In this document: positions 39,641 through 49,351 of the stretch, piece by piece
Layout of the letters: every line of letters starts with the position of its first letter
How positions within the stretch are numbered: the first letter of the stretch is position 1
Source of the DNA: Breviolum minutum Mf 1.05b.01
Taxonomy: Eukaryota > Sar > Dinophyceae > Suessiales > Symbiodiniaceae
Assembly: GCA_000507305.1 (NCBI GenBank)
Contig: DF239342.1
Location: 155,292-219,291 of the forward strand
DNA: 64,000 bases
Direction of reading: 5' to 3'
Program-made: the position numbers and the translations under genes
The notes under the pieces: generated by a model
Told to the model about the DNA's origin: nothing
What the model saw: only the letters and a program-made list of their open reading frames with translations
The model's database searches: none

Positions 39641-39789
39641 GTCGTGGCCAAGGGAGCCCAACACAGCTGGACCTGGTTGTGGGGATGCTATTTGCTATCC
39701 AAGTTACGTGGGGAGAAAATAAGAATCAACCATGAATTAACCAGTATTAATATGGAAAGTAGGAGTTCTTTTTTTCCCCGTGGCTCAAG
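39641..39789 (+). mobile_element. introner, family A, diverged
   Basis: CAACCATGAATTAACCAGT, AATATGGAAAGTAGGAG and TTTTTTTCCCCGTGGCTCAA match the right half of family A. The left half is degraded. Confidence 0.6.
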
Positions 39790-39881
39790 TTGATATTAGC
39801 TTCAAGATCCTTGAAAGGGAATGAAAAACTGATGGTTATCTGATATGATGGCTGTCTCTTGGTTTGATTTGCTGCGAACAG

Positions 39882-40019
39882 AGCCAGCTACTTGGCAGAG
39901 TGGCTTCTAGTGCGTCTCACAAAAAGCATCGCGAACGTTTGGTGGCTAAGCGATTTCGGAGAAAAAGGATGGACATCAATTGCCAAGGCAGAGTTTTTGT
40001 TCGAAGGGTGCTTTTGTAA
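39882..40019 (+). CDS. terminal exon, very basic
   Basis: Acceptor GCTGCGAACAG in phase 0, reading SQLLGRVASSASHKKHRERL then VAKRFRRKRMDIN to TAA. The Lys/Arg cluster looks like a nuclear or nucleolar signal. A longer overlapping frame (AEWLLVRLTK...) competes. Confidence 0.45.
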   Translation, partial: SQLLGRVASSASHKKHRERLVAKRFRRKRMDINCQGRVFVRRVLL

Positions 40020-40169
40020 CACTTGTTTTTCACTTGATGTAAGTCGAGAAGAACAGGTTTTGTTGGCATTCTTTGAGCTGCTTTTTGTGGGAAAAATCCA
40101 GCACTGGAAAAATCAACTCCCCGCCTCGACGATCTTCAGGAATGGAGTTTAACCCATTGAGTCAATTAG

Positions 40170-40277
40170 GTGATGGCAATGCAATCCTGTACCAGGTCAT
40201 AGGTAGTGTATCCAATCATTTCAAGGGTTTTATACATCCAACGTGATACAGTGATACAGGATTTCAGCCATCAACAG
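40170..40277 (+). mobile_element. introner, family D
   Basis: GTGATGGCAATGC left (first base pair diverged), GGATTTCAGCCATCAACAG right. Confidence 0.65.
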
Positions 40278-40397
40278 TACTTGGCAAGTTGGAGTTGTTG
40301 CACGCTTGGAGGAAAAATTGCAGAAGATGATCTACGAATGCAAGCACATCCGTTCAACACCACCGAACAGAAGGATTGGTGAAGAGAGAGTGTATTG
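40278..40397 (+). CDS. exon after a D introner, helical
   Basis: Three frames are open. The best reads WQVGVVARLEEKLQKMIYEC then KHIRSTPPNRRIGEERVY, up to the C element at 40397. Low certainty on frame. Confidence 0.35.
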
Positions 40398-40479
40398 CAT
40401 CCATGTATGGTATATTTACCTACATGTGTTTGGATTTCATGGCAATGTAGGTAAATATACCATACATGGATGCTATGGA
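40397..40479. mobile_element. introner, family C
   Basis: GCATCCATGTATGGTATATT left, AATATACCATACATGGATGC right, a near-perfect hairpin. Confidence 0.8.
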
Positions 40480-40663
40480 TGTATTGTAGCAACTCCTTTC
40501 TCCAGTTTGCAGAACATGAAACAATGTCTCTAAGCACCTGTTTCCAGAGGTTCTTCGACGTATGCCAAACATCTCCTGGACATGTTCGGCACCCAAAATC
40601 CATCGAAACATTGTGAAGCATGGCATTGTTGGAAAATCAGCCAAGATGCAAAGTTTTTACCTA

Positions 40664-40755
40664 GACCCTCCAGCTGGGTATCAAACTTCAGACCCCTCCA
40701 GGCCTGTTTTTGGTGGTGAAATTGTACAAATTTCACACCCTTTCCTGGAGGATTG
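40664..40755. mobile_element. introner-like element, family L
   Basis: ACCCTCCAGCTGGGTATCAA left and ACACCCTTTCCTGGAGG right, core GGCCTGTTTTTGGTGG. A possible relative is at 19475-19600. Confidence 0.4.
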
Positions 40756-40810
40756 AGTTGTTTCATTGGAGTCGTTGAGTAAAACTGAGCCCTGTTCTAC
40801 TGTAGCTGCT

Positions 40811-40901
40811 GGTTTCAAAAACTTTCACTCCGATCCTCGGGGAAAATGATCCAATTTGACGAGCATATTTTTTTAAATTTCGCTGAAACCACCACAATTA
40901 G
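40811..40901 (+). mobile_element. family B element, diverged
   Basis: GGGGAAAATGATCCAATTTG, ACGAGCATATTTTTTT and CTGAAACCACCACAATTAG. Confidence 0.6.
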
Positions 40902-41753
40902 CTGTGTGCAGCCCTTGTTATTTTACGGTGATTCACCCGAATCATTGTCATCCTCCCCCCCCCGAAGTTTAACGCCCGGGGAACGAGGGGGAAAGTCACG
41001 ATCGAGTCGATCCTTTCCAAGGTCACTCTCCTGACGGAGGGTTTCCACCCGATGTGAATCTCAGTGTGTTTGGAAACTCAGCGGTGGAAAGGGCCTCCCG
41101 CACCTGATAGCTGATAGCATTGATAGCCGCCATCCATGAATTGACGACTTAAAATTTGGGTGCTTTTCTAGTTGGATTTGATGAACTTCCCAATCATTAC
41201 ATTGAAAATTGGGTGTTTCATCAAACATCCATTAAAGAACGCAGTTGTTTGGGGTACCCGGGGGGGTCAGTCGTTTTTTTTTGGTTGGGAGAAATATTCT
41301 ATAGGTTGAGATTCAAACATTTGGATCCGTAGATATGTTGCAAATTGGATGATTGATTTGAATCGAAATGGAATGACCAATGGAGTGGCATCAAAAAAAA
41401 ACCATTAAACTCTCGAAGGTTTTTCCTGAAAGTATCTAAAAGTATATACATTGTAACGGCATTTTTGCTATTTTCCTTTGCGCACCAGCTATTTAAATGA
41501 TTTTTTGGAATTCTTTTCCTTACCAAGTTTCTGATGATATGTCCTTCATTCGGCGGGGCGCTGTTCCAATCAGGTCATTGGTCTTCAGCACGGTCCTGAG
41601 TTATTTCAAAGAATCATGACCAAAGGAGAACTTCACTTTTTTGTTTTTTTCGTGTCGCTATGGATTTCCTTGATTACCAACAACATTTCCATGTGTTTTT
41701 CCTTAGGCACCTGCCTTTGGCCATTGTGCCTGGTGAAGAAACAACATCATGGG

Positions 41754-41884
41754 AATCTAAGGGCACCCCCCAATGGATGAGAAAGGATAACAATAACCCC
41801 TATAAAAAACAGGGTCCTTATTTCTTCAACGGGGATTTTTGGCGGCATTTTTTGGGGGGTGGGCTACCCTTAGATTTCCCCCAT
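41754..41884. repeat. inverted repeat TCTAAGGGCACCCC ... GGGGTGGGCTACCCTTAGA
   Basis: Arms match apart from small changes. A half-site, GGGGGGGCGGGCCCCTTAGA, recurs at 49765-49785. Probable further introner family. Confidence 0.5.
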
Positions 41885-41934
41885 TTTTCAAGTAAAACCA
41901 TGGTAGAAAGTTCTGACGCTGAAAAACCCTGCAG

Positions 41935-42059
41935 GTCCAGATAGACCCTTTGATCCGGCCTTATCACTGGAGCCGATGGTCATTCAGGCCGTCTTTGGAA
42001 CCGCAACAAAAATCCACTCATCGAATCTGAACCCAAAAAAATCCTCCTTTTTTGGGGAG
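41935..42059 (+). CDS. internal exon, extracellular-type
   Basis: Acceptor AACCCTGCAG, reading PDRPFDPALSLEPMVIQAVF then GTATKIHSSNLNPKKSSFFG. Donor GTTCAA in phase 0 joins to 42343. The intron between holds two G elements. Confidence 0.6.
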
Positions 42060-42071
42060 GTTCAATTGATG

Positions 42072-42199
42072 TTACACCTTCGGTTTCAACTAACACGGCA
42101 AGCTGGAAAAATTTTCTATTTTTAGATAGGGAATACATCTTCATGCATCTTCAATCCGGGTCTGTTTTCCAGCCAGCCATGTTAGTTTACCAGAGGGTA
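42072..42199. mobile_element. introner, family G
   Basis: GTTTCAACTAACACGG left and CATGTTAGTTTACCAGAGGG right. Confidence 0.65.
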
Positions 42200-42210
42200 A
42201 TTTTCCAGGT

Positions 42211-42316
42211 TTACACTCCGGTAAGCTAACATAGCAATGGAACATGGACCCTTTGAAGATGTATTCCCTATTGAAAATGGGGATGTTCCATTTCTATGTT
42301 AGTTTACCGGAGGGTA
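42211..42316. mobile_element. introner, family G, tandem with previous
   Basis: ACACTCCGGTAAGCTAACAT left and ATGTTAGTTTACCGGAGGGT right, 12 bp after the previous element. Close to 574-665. Confidence 0.75.
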
Positions 42317-42342
42317 TAACATTTGTTCATTTTTTTCCGCAG

Positions 42343-42474
42343 CATTTTGACATTGGAGATGTAGCGGTAGGTCTTACCCACTCTGGATGCAGCACAAACG
42401 TCAACACCACTTGTCATGGTTGGAACGACACTCAGACTTTTTGGGCGCAGGATCCGAAGCATATTTTCATTTAG
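42343..42474 (+). CDS. exon, Cys/Asn-rich extracellular segment
   Basis: Acceptor TTTTTCCGCAG in phase 0, reading HFDIGDVAVGLTHSGCSTNV then NTTCHGWNDTQTFWAQ. It has glycosylation sites and two Cys. Ends at a stop at 42472-42474 unless a GA donor after FWAQ is used. Confidence 0.55.
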   Translation, partial: HFDIGDVAVGLTHSGCSTNVNTTCHGWNDTQTFWAQDPKHIFI

Positions 42475-42904
42475 AGATTTGAGATTTGTGTCTTTATTTG
42501 TCATTTTGGTATCATCATTTTTTTTTTGGAATTTCGTAGTCATTGTTTTGTGTAAGATATTTTTGTTGTGGCAACATATTTATATATACTTAAGGCTTCG
42601 TCGCATTGTTTTTTAGTGTCCTTTTGCTGTTTAGGAATGGTGTGAGTGAAGTGTTTCACTTAGGTTTGAGTGAGTTGGCTGCAGACATCAAGATGACAGG
42701 CTGAAGTGAATGTTGGGATGAGAAATCTTCAACAAAAACACCAGAAGCCGTGAAATGCTAATACACAGAAATTGCTGTCTTCTTATTTTATATTTCTGAT
42801 ATTTTCCATGTTTTTTTGTTTTTTCCGTTTTTTTTTTTAATTTTATATAATTTCATTTTTGGAGGGTCACTCACTTTCTGTCTCTGTCTCATCTTACCCA
42901 TCAG

Positions 42905-43027
42905 ACTCCTTCGTTCGTTCTCCCACTTCAATCCACCAGGCCCCGTGCCATCGCACGTGCAACCTCTTTGCCGCATGGAGAATTGTCGGGAGCCCTACAG
43001 GTGACAGGCAAGCAAACCAAAAACGAG
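42905..43027 (+). CDS. internal exon ending exactly at introner A
   Basis: Acceptor CTTACCCATCAG, 41 whole codons, reading TPSFVLPLQSTRPRAIARAT then SLPHGELSGALQVTGKQTKN, donor GTGAGC, which is the first base of the element. Two other frames are partly open but do not end in phase. Confidence 0.6.
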
Positions 43028-43179
43028 GTGAGCAATGAAAAAAGGGCCCCTGGTTGGTTAGGTTATGTAGGGGATGAACAACTACCCAATTATTGTTGGG
43101 GTTATAATAAACCATTATAAGGATCCCTGTTAACCAACCAGTATAATGGAAAGTAGTAGGTTTTTTTTTCGTGGCTCAG
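43028..43179 (+). mobile_element. introner, family A, full length
   Basis: GTGAGCAATGAAAAAAGGGC left, GTTTTTTTTTCGTGGCTCAG right, 152 bp. The B element starts at the next base. Confidence 0.85.
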
Positions 43180-43291
43180 GTGGTGGCAACTCAACGATTT
43201 TTTATGTTCACCCCGAAAATTGGGGGAAGATGAAACCCATTTTGACTAATGTTTTTTCAGATGGGTGGTTGTTTCAACCACCACCTACTAG
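43180..43291 (+). mobile_element. introner, family B, fused to the A element
   Basis: GTGGTGGCAACTCAACGATT left, TTTCAACCACCACCTACTAG right. Confidence 0.8.
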
Positions 43292-43565
43292 TAGAAAAGG
43301 TGTGGGGCAGTCCCTTTGAACCAACGGATGTGTTGAGCAACTTTCCGTTCCGTATAGGAATTGAATAAATAAAATATGCTTGCTCCATGTGCACCATTTT
43401 GATCCCAAAATCATGAACAACATTTTGCAGTTGGTTTTCGGAGGTACGGTTAGTTGCCAAAACAATCCAAAAACATCCCCAAAAAAAGAAAAGAAAAGAA
43501 ACAAACCATGTTCTCATGTTCTCATATATTAAAAAACATGAGGTTGGGGTTTGCACAATCCTAAG

Positions 43566-43643
43566 GCTATGATGTGGACTTTGTCAACGGTTCTGTGGCT
43601 ACCGAGTTCGGACATGTTCGCAACCAGGAGCCACAGAAGTTGT
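43566..43643 (+). CDS. internal exon (unknown)
   Basis: Acceptor CAATCCTAAG, reading YDVDFVNGSVATEFGHVRNQ then EPQKL before a TGA. A GTTGTG donor lies just inside. Confidence 0.45.
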
Positions 43644-44148
43644 GAATTCATCCATGCACAAACCCGGCCTATCCGTTTGACCACATAGCGGGCTGATTCG
43701 TGAATCAATTGTTTGCTAGAGTTTGCGTTTCGCAGATTCTCTCCAGATCAGCAAAGTCCAAGAGCCGAAGTAATGGTTGGGTAAAGTTTTTATCTAAATT
43801 TGTTCAAGGCAATATGGGAGATACATCACAACCATGGCATTTCTGGATTTCCCGGGACTCTCAACAAATCTCTGGTTGTACCTTGCTTCTGACATGCAAG
43901 GAGGATGGTTTGCTGTCTTGCCCATTGCCACAGGCAGACATTTTTTTCCACAACTTCCAGTTTTGATGTTTTTTCATGTTTTTTGGGAAAAAAAACGGAC
44001 CTGAAAACTAGCATACTCAACAAATATCTCCCTTGAAAATTGATGTTTTGATTCGGATGATTAAAATTAAGGTTTTATTATAAATGCTTCCTTTTCAGGA
44101 GACATTCGTTTGTTTTTCGTTTTTTTTTTTGGTTATTTTTTGTAGCAG

Positions 44149-44264
44149 TCTCCAACGATGAACCTCGAAACGGTCGAAGAAAGGTGCGACGTCTTTGGTC
44201 TGGCCTCAGCGGGCGAAGTACTTGTCAACTTAGAGTTTCGTGGGGAATCTCTGAGTTCTTTGGA
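44149..44264 (+). CDS. internal exon, IPT/TIG-like
   Basis: Acceptor TTTTGTAGCAG in phase 0, reading PTMNLETVEERCDVFGLASA then GEVLVNLEFRGESLSS. The L-x-V-N-L-x-F-R-G-x-S-L strand fits the IPT/TIG core. Donor GTTGTA. Confidence 0.55.
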
Positions 44265-44386
44265 GTTGTAACGCAGGGGTCATTAACTACCATGGCAACC
44301 CAAAACCTTCATTTTTAGGGGTTATAACCCATATTTTGGGGGTTTAAAACCTTCATTTTTCATGGTTTTGGGGTCCAAGGGTAGGT

Positions 44387-44490
44387 GGGTGTTTCCTAAA
44401 ATGGTGGGTTTTCCCCCCATTTCACACCCCAAAATGGTCGAAAACCCCATGGGTTTGTTGGGGAAACCCACCATTTTAGGAAACCCCCCA
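44387..44490. mobile_element. introner-like element related to family E
   Basis: GGGTGTTTCCTAAAATGGTG left and CACCATTTTAGGAAACCCCC right, loop CATTTCACACCCCAAAATGG. Confidence 0.65.
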
Positions 44491-44574
44491 GGTGGTGTCG
44501 AACAGGATCCATGTATGTTGTACCCTAAACAAACATCTTTTTTTGATGGATGGAAATGATGATTGCCACCCATT

Positions 44575-44715
44575 TTTCACGGGAATTCCACCGATTACAG
44601 TATTTTATTCTGATCCGATAAGGATCTGTATGTCTGTTGTGCCCGGATCCAACATCAAACAACGATCTTTTGTGATGGACGGATGTTTGGTGATTTACAC
44701 CCATTTTTCCGACTG
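44575..44715. repeat. stem-rich repeat shared with 7245
   Basis: AATTCCACCGATTA, GATCCGATAAGGATC and GGATGTTTGGTGA in the same order as at 7245. CACCCATTTTTC occurs at both ends. Confidence 0.5.
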
Positions 44716-44718
44716 AAT

Positions 44719-44866
44719 TGAGCCATGAAAAAACCCTGGTTGGTTAGGTTGCAAAGGGGATTATACTACCCTTTGTTATAGGGTCTATTATATCCCGTTG
44801 TAGAAATCCCCATTGCCCAACCAGTATAATGGAAAGTAATAAGGTGTTTTTTTTCGTGGCTCAACC
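44719..44866 (+). mobile_element. introner, family A
   Basis: GAGCCATGAAAAAACCCTGG left, CAACCAGTATAATGGAAAGT and TTTTTTTTCGTGGCTCAACC right. Followed at once by a B remnant. Confidence 0.7.
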
Positions 44867-44946
44867 AGTATAATGAAAATTGGGGAAATGATCCAATTTG
44901 ACGGTTCGCATATTTTTAAAATGGGTTGGTTCAAACCACCAACTAG
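44867..44946 (+). mobile_element. family B element, left half missing
   Basis: AAAATTGGGGAAATGATCCA and GGTTCAAACCACCAACTAG. Confidence 0.6.
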
Positions 44947-45454
44947 TTTCGTGTGTTCTTTGGGTTGGTGTCGACCCCAATGACCCCATTGAAAAAGATC
45001 CCCAACGCAACCTCGATGAGACTCGAGACGAAATAAGACTAGTTTCAAAATGTTTCAACAAAAATGTTGATATACTGTATCACATAGATTATTCCTATTC
45101 GTTAGAGATTCATTCATGGAGATGATTCTGAATGACTAGCCATTCACTTGAATCGATATAATCCAGTTGTTGATGATATCTTGGACCATGCCAAAACCCT
45201 GTAACAGTGAGGAATTAATCATCACTATTTTACTAAGGGACCTTTGCTAGCCTTTATATTATCCACTGTGAACCAGTTATTTATTCAGGATCCAAACGAT
45301 ATGTTATGCCTGGAACCCCAAGCAACCAGTATTTTTTTAATGCATGAAAGGTAAAACACCCATTTTCATGTAACAACCATTGAAAACTGGTTGTTGAGAA
45401 TTCCAGGTGAGTATGTTTCTGTGTTTCTCCTTCTTAATTTGGGTCTGTCTTGAG

Positions 45455-45543
45455 GTTGAACGGTGGAGTCCACTGGTCAGAACCACCCATTGTCAGGATC
45501 TGAGACTAAGCCACGGGGCCATCATCTCACGCCACACATTGAT
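45455..45543 (+). CDS. possible exon
   Basis: After GTCTTGAG it reads VERWSPLVRTTHCQDLRLSH then GAIISRHTLM. An alternative frame from 45463 is also open for 61 codons. Weak. Confidence 0.3.
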
Positions 45544-45764
45544 GTGAAGCGGTTTGATGATTTGAACATCCCAGCAGAATCTTGTGCAAAAGATTTAAAC
45601 AAAAGATTTAAACAAAAAACATGGCCCGAGATTCAACCCAGCAAGTAAACAACATATACTACATGGCGTTTGTTCCCTAGGTGGTAACTGCATTTTTGTG
45701 GGGGAAAAATGTTTCATTTTCCGACTTGAAATTTTGGGAAACCTCAAGTCGTGAATCCTCCAAG

Positions 45765-45878
45765 ATCAGGCCATGGACGTGATTGCAGCCCCAAGTCTCT
45801 TTGATGCCAGTCCTGTCCGGGTCAGTGATGAGCTTATGACGAAAAAGATGGCACGAAACATGGAGGACAGTATCAAAA
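45765..45878 (+). CDS. internal exon (unknown)
   Basis: Acceptor ATCCTCCAAG, reading QAMDVIAAPSLFDASPVRVS then DELMTKKMARNMEDSIK. Donor GTTATC leaves one base that joins GT of 46069 as Ser. Confidence 0.6.
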
Positions 45879-46068
45879 GTTATCATCATATTAGTGAATT
45901 TTGATTCATTTAGGTTCATGATATATCATGAAGTCTCAGAATTCTTTTGAAGCATTCTTGCAATAAACTCGGATACATGATAAATGTCTCCAATCTGGTT
46001 GTCTTTGTCATTGCTTGTCTCTGGGGGTTGCAGTTGTTCCCCACAATTTCACGGGATGATTTTCTTAG

Positions 46069-46213
46069 GTGCTGACTCGGGGACTGACATGTTCTGTGAG
46101 AAGTGCACCATATTGGACATTGTTGGCAGTGCGAAGCCAAGATGGAATTTCACCAAAAAATCAAAACAACACACCATCCTCACTGTTTTGAAGTCAGTGC
46201 TGAAACTTGAGAA
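46069..46213 (+). CDS. internal exon, Cys pair and basic helix
   Basis: Acceptor GATTTTCTTAG, reading ADSGTDMFCEKCTILDIVGS then AKPRWNFTKKSKQHTILTVL. C-x(2)-C is present. The right edge lies near the G element at 46228. Confidence 0.55.
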
Positions 46214-46227
46214 AGTTTTGGTGATGT

Positions 46228-46334
46228 GTACACCCCTGAAAACTAACATTGATACCCAAAATGGCCATTTTTCAAAGGAACCACCTTTTCCAAACCATCT
46301 TTTTGGGTATCCATGTTAGTTTTCGGGGGTGTAC
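46228..46334. mobile_element. introner, family G
   Basis: TACACCCCTGAAAACTAACA left, CATGTTAGTTTTCGGGGGTG right, with ATACCCAAAATGG and TTTTTGGGTATCC as inner arms. Confidence 0.7.
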
Positions 46335-46730
46335 CCATCCAGTTCTTCGGTTTTTGTAGTTTTTTTTACTCCTGCCCAGGTCACTTCAATCATGCGATTG
46401 GGAATGGTACTATATCTCCAAGATGCTGGCTGGGGGAGCATGAGGTCGGTGGCACAAAATATATGTACTTTTGCTTGTTGCGGAAAGGACAAGTTCAAGA
46501 TAGTTTAAAAAATGGAAACCCGTAAAAAATCCACTTTTAAAACGGTTAAGTTTCAATTGGATGATGAACCACATCTTTACATGAAGCTTTGTTGTTTTAG
46601 ACCAAACACCATCCAATTATAAGTTGGTTGCTTAGGGTTCCAGGAACGCAGTTATACCTCCAGATATTTAGCTGATCTGGTTGTCCAATGACTTAAATCA
46701 CAGTCCATGAATATTTTGTCCAACTTTGAG

Positions 46731-46845
46731 CAGCGAATTTGTCGAAGGGGTCTGTGGTCTCCGTGGCGCACAACATCACGAAATGCTCCTTTCATTCGGG
46801 GCCTCTTGGTATTCGGCAGGACAGAATGTGGGGTGCCTCAGATAT
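46731..46845 (+). CDS. internal exon (unknown)
   Basis: After CAACTTTGAG it reads SEFVEGVCGLRGAQHHEMLL then SFGASWYSAGQNVGCLR. An alternative frame is basic (RICRRGLWSPW). Moderate. Confidence 0.4.
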
Positions 46846-47328
46846 GGATGAGATGAGATGAGATTACTGGAGATGTTTGATATATTGTTTGATAATCCAT
46901 TGACGTTTTGCATCAGATATTTGACGGGTTTTTACGTTTCAAGGTGACCGAGGTGACTTTTCACACTTTCGGACGGCAGCCGGTCGTTCTATTTTTGGGT
47001 AAAAGTCGAGAATCACGGCAAAAAGGAATGGTCACGATTCCCATCCTGAAAACTGCGCCGGACCCGCAAAACTCAGGACATCGGATTCGGTGGCTTTGGG
47101 CAATGGATTGTTTGGAGTCTCTCTGACAGGGTCACTACCTCAGATACTGAAGAATTCCACCAAATCCCAGCAGGTTCGAAAATAGTGAATCTCCCATTAA
47201 TTTCGTAGATACTGATAGATACATCTTTCACCATCCCAAGTGGAAACCAACAACACCATCAACAGCACCTGATCGACTAATGGGTCAAGATCCCAAAAGG
47301 TGATGTTGGATGATTTTGGAGATGTCTA

Positions 47329-47450
47329 TCCCTCATCTTCCCGTGCCGTATATATTTGGAAGCAAGCTCCCCATTGCCAATATATCAGGCAACTAGACCC
47401 CTGGTGGCTCTGGTTCCAAACATATCGGGAACTGAAAGATGAGGGATTGT
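47329..47450. mobile_element. private introner-like inverted repeat
   Basis: TCTATCCCTCATCTTCCC left and GAAAGATGAGGGATTG right. The inner arms GTATATATTTGG and CCAAACATATCG also pair. No second copy noticed. Confidence 0.45.
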
Positions 47451-47624
47451 TTGACACTATATATGAAAGGTGCCAAGGAGGGAAGACCCGCATTCGCGAA
47501 GTTTTTTTAAGATCGTGTTTGCAGGTTGAAACATTCTGAAATTTCAAAGTCAAAAGTGTTAGATGGTACCAGGATACTCTGATCTGGTGAATGTTTCAGA
47601 AAGTTCACCACGGATTTTCACTTT

Positions 47625-47830
47625 TTGACTGCTAAATGTCGTGAAGTGGCAAGTGGTTTGGTATGTTTGGTTTGTACCACAACAATTGAGGCCTGTGTTG
47701 AAAGATCCGATGACTCCAAAACCATCTGTCATGGTATTTGCTGGCTTCTCAGACCCGAGAGCTTTGACATCAGAGAAGTTGGTGATTTCCTCAAAAAAAA
47801 TCTGTGGCAATCTTTTGAGATTTTGGTAGA
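47625..47830. other. region with coding-like frames on both strands
   Basis: Plus frames (ACVERSDDSKTICHGIC; VLKDPMTPKPSVMVFAGFSD) and a minus frame (KALGSEKPANTMTDGFGVIG) all look plausible. No acceptor singles one out. Confidence 0.3.
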
Positions 47831-48006
47831 ACTCCCAAGTCTTAAAGTTACTTATTCAATACAAGTACCAAAGATTCACAAGATGATTTTTCAGATTTCC
47901 CCCCGTTGATTCCGCAAAAAATGCTGGAAGCCATTCTTTTTTTGCCCCTAAAAAAGTGGTCCCTTTCTTCCCCCCACACGGATTTCGGGAACTCCGACGG
48001 GTTGAG

Positions 48007-48078
48007 GTGGCAGATCCGCCGGTGATCAACCAAATCAGACCCACGGTGGTTTTCCAAGAGCCGGGCCGTAGGCTGTAC
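48007..48078 (+). CDS. exon, start of an IPT/TIG domain
   Basis: After GGGTTGAG it reads VADPPVINQIRPTVVFQEPG then RRLY; donor GTCCAA in phase 0 joins to 48320. P-x-I-x(3)-P-x(3)...G is the usual IPT/TIG opening. Confidence 0.55.
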
Positions 48079-48319
48079 GTCCAAAAACTCAGCAAGGGAT
48101 GGATGGATGGAGATGGGAGCAATGTGAAAAACACAAAGGCTAACATTGGAATAGATGTTTTCCAAATTTGCAGGCAAATGATGAACTCTAATTTGAAACT
48201 AAATACAACAGAGTAAATGACAGTAGTTGAAAAGTACATGGCACAGTCCCTACGTTATTGTTTTTTTTGAGGACCTTTTACTAATCTACCTTTTGGTATC
48301 GGCAAGCGATCTATTCCAG

Positions 48320-48429
48320 GTCTATGGGGCTCACTTTCCACCGGACACCGGTGGCGATTGTGCATTCTTCCTCAACGGGACATCAGGCCAGCAGAAAACG
48401 CACCCCAAATGTGCCAAATGGTACACTAG
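48320..48429 (+). CDS. exon, IPT/TIG core
   Basis: Acceptor TCTATTCCAG, reading VYGAHFPPDTGGDCAFFLNG then TSGQQKTHPKCAKWYT. The V-x-G-x-x-F-P...C-x-F pattern completes the IPT/TIG opening from 48007. It ends two bases into a codon at GTGGTGG of the B element. Confidence 0.65.
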
Positions 48430-48537
48430 GTGGTGGCAACTCAAAGTTTTTTTTTTGTTTTCACCCCGAAAATTGGGGAAGACGGAGCCATTTTGACTAA
48501 TATTTTTCAATTGGGTTGAAACCACCACCTGGCACAG
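48430..48537 (+). mobile_element. introner, family B, forming a complete intron
   Basis: GTGGTGGCAACTCAAAG left, GAAACCACCACCTGGCACAG right, 108 bp. Removal joins AG to T and keeps the frame. Confidence 0.8.
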
Positions 48538-48572
48538 TGCCAATTTTTCTCATCCAAGACTTCTTGCACTCA
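48538..48572 (+). CDS. short exon after the B introner
   Basis: Completes Ser, then ANFSHPRLLAL. Donor GTTTGC leaves one base, consistent with 48773. Confidence 0.5.
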
Positions 48573-48772
48573 GTTTGCTTAAAGTGACATTTTTTCATTC
48601 CGGGGGGGAAAATGACCTGTGCAGAATTGAAAGCAAAAGTGGCCCTGTACAAACCTTTTTTCGCTTCTACATGCATTTTACATCATTTTACTAATTGAGC
48701 CAGGATAAAAAACCTTCCACATAAGCAATTCCTTATGATCATAGGAATCATGGAATCTATCAAGGTTTTCAG

Positions 48773-48830
48773 CACAGCTCAATTGCAGATCACCATGGTG
48801 TGGAAATCATTTTACGACAAGCTCGGCCAG
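48773..48830 (+). CDS. short exon, Cys-rich
   Basis: Acceptor AAGGTTTTCAG. In the inherited phase it reads TQLNCRSPWCGNHFTTSSA, donor GTCACA. This makes the following 9-bp repeat intronic. A competing frame runs through that repeat as a Met-Asp-Glu polymer. Confidence 0.45.
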
Positions 48831-48860
48831 GTCACAGTAGAGTCATGGTTCGCACCTCGG

Positions 48861-48945
48861 GAAGATGAAATGGATGAAATGGATGAAATGGATGAAATGG
48901 ATGAAATGGATGAAATGGATGAAATGGATGAAATGGATGAAAGGA
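48861..48945. repeat. 9-bp minisatellite (GAAATGGAT)n
   Basis: About eight perfect units. Inverted, shortened relatives at 58098-58122. Confidence 0.9.
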
Positions 48946-49067
48946 GCTTGAAAAACCTTCAATGATGATAATGATGATGAAATGATCATATATCAGGTGA
49001 ATATTTCCCTCACTGAGATGACTACGGTTGTATGTTTGGATTGTTTGGGAAATTCCCTTCATCCAAG

Positions 49068-49176
49068 GTGATTCAAGCCATGACCTTTTGATCCCCAAAC
49101 GTTGGAGGTCACGATTCACCTTTGAAAGGGTCACAAGAATCACTATTCCAAAAAGGTCACAATCGCAGAATTGCCA
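49068..49176 (+). mobile_element. introner, family F
   Basis: GTGATTCAAGCCATGACCTT left, CAATCGCAGAATTGCCAG right. Part of a larger inverted duplication with 57848-58124. Confidence 0.75.
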
Positions 49177-49351
49177 GGTATTCATCATATATTTTCATCA
49201 CATTTCTCATCATATAGTATTTTCACCATCATTTAGTATCTTCCATCATATATATATATATAATTATATATATATATATTCATCTTCATTTCAGCTGGAA
49301 AAAATGACTGATTTTTTTCTACAACACCAATCCATCAGAAATTCATCGTAG

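Noticed and set aside
48735-48965. Met-Asp-Glu repeat protein from the 9-bp minisatellite
   Set aside because: Phase continuity through neighbouring exons puts the minisatellite in an intron; the inverted copy at 58.1 kb is also not in an open + frame.
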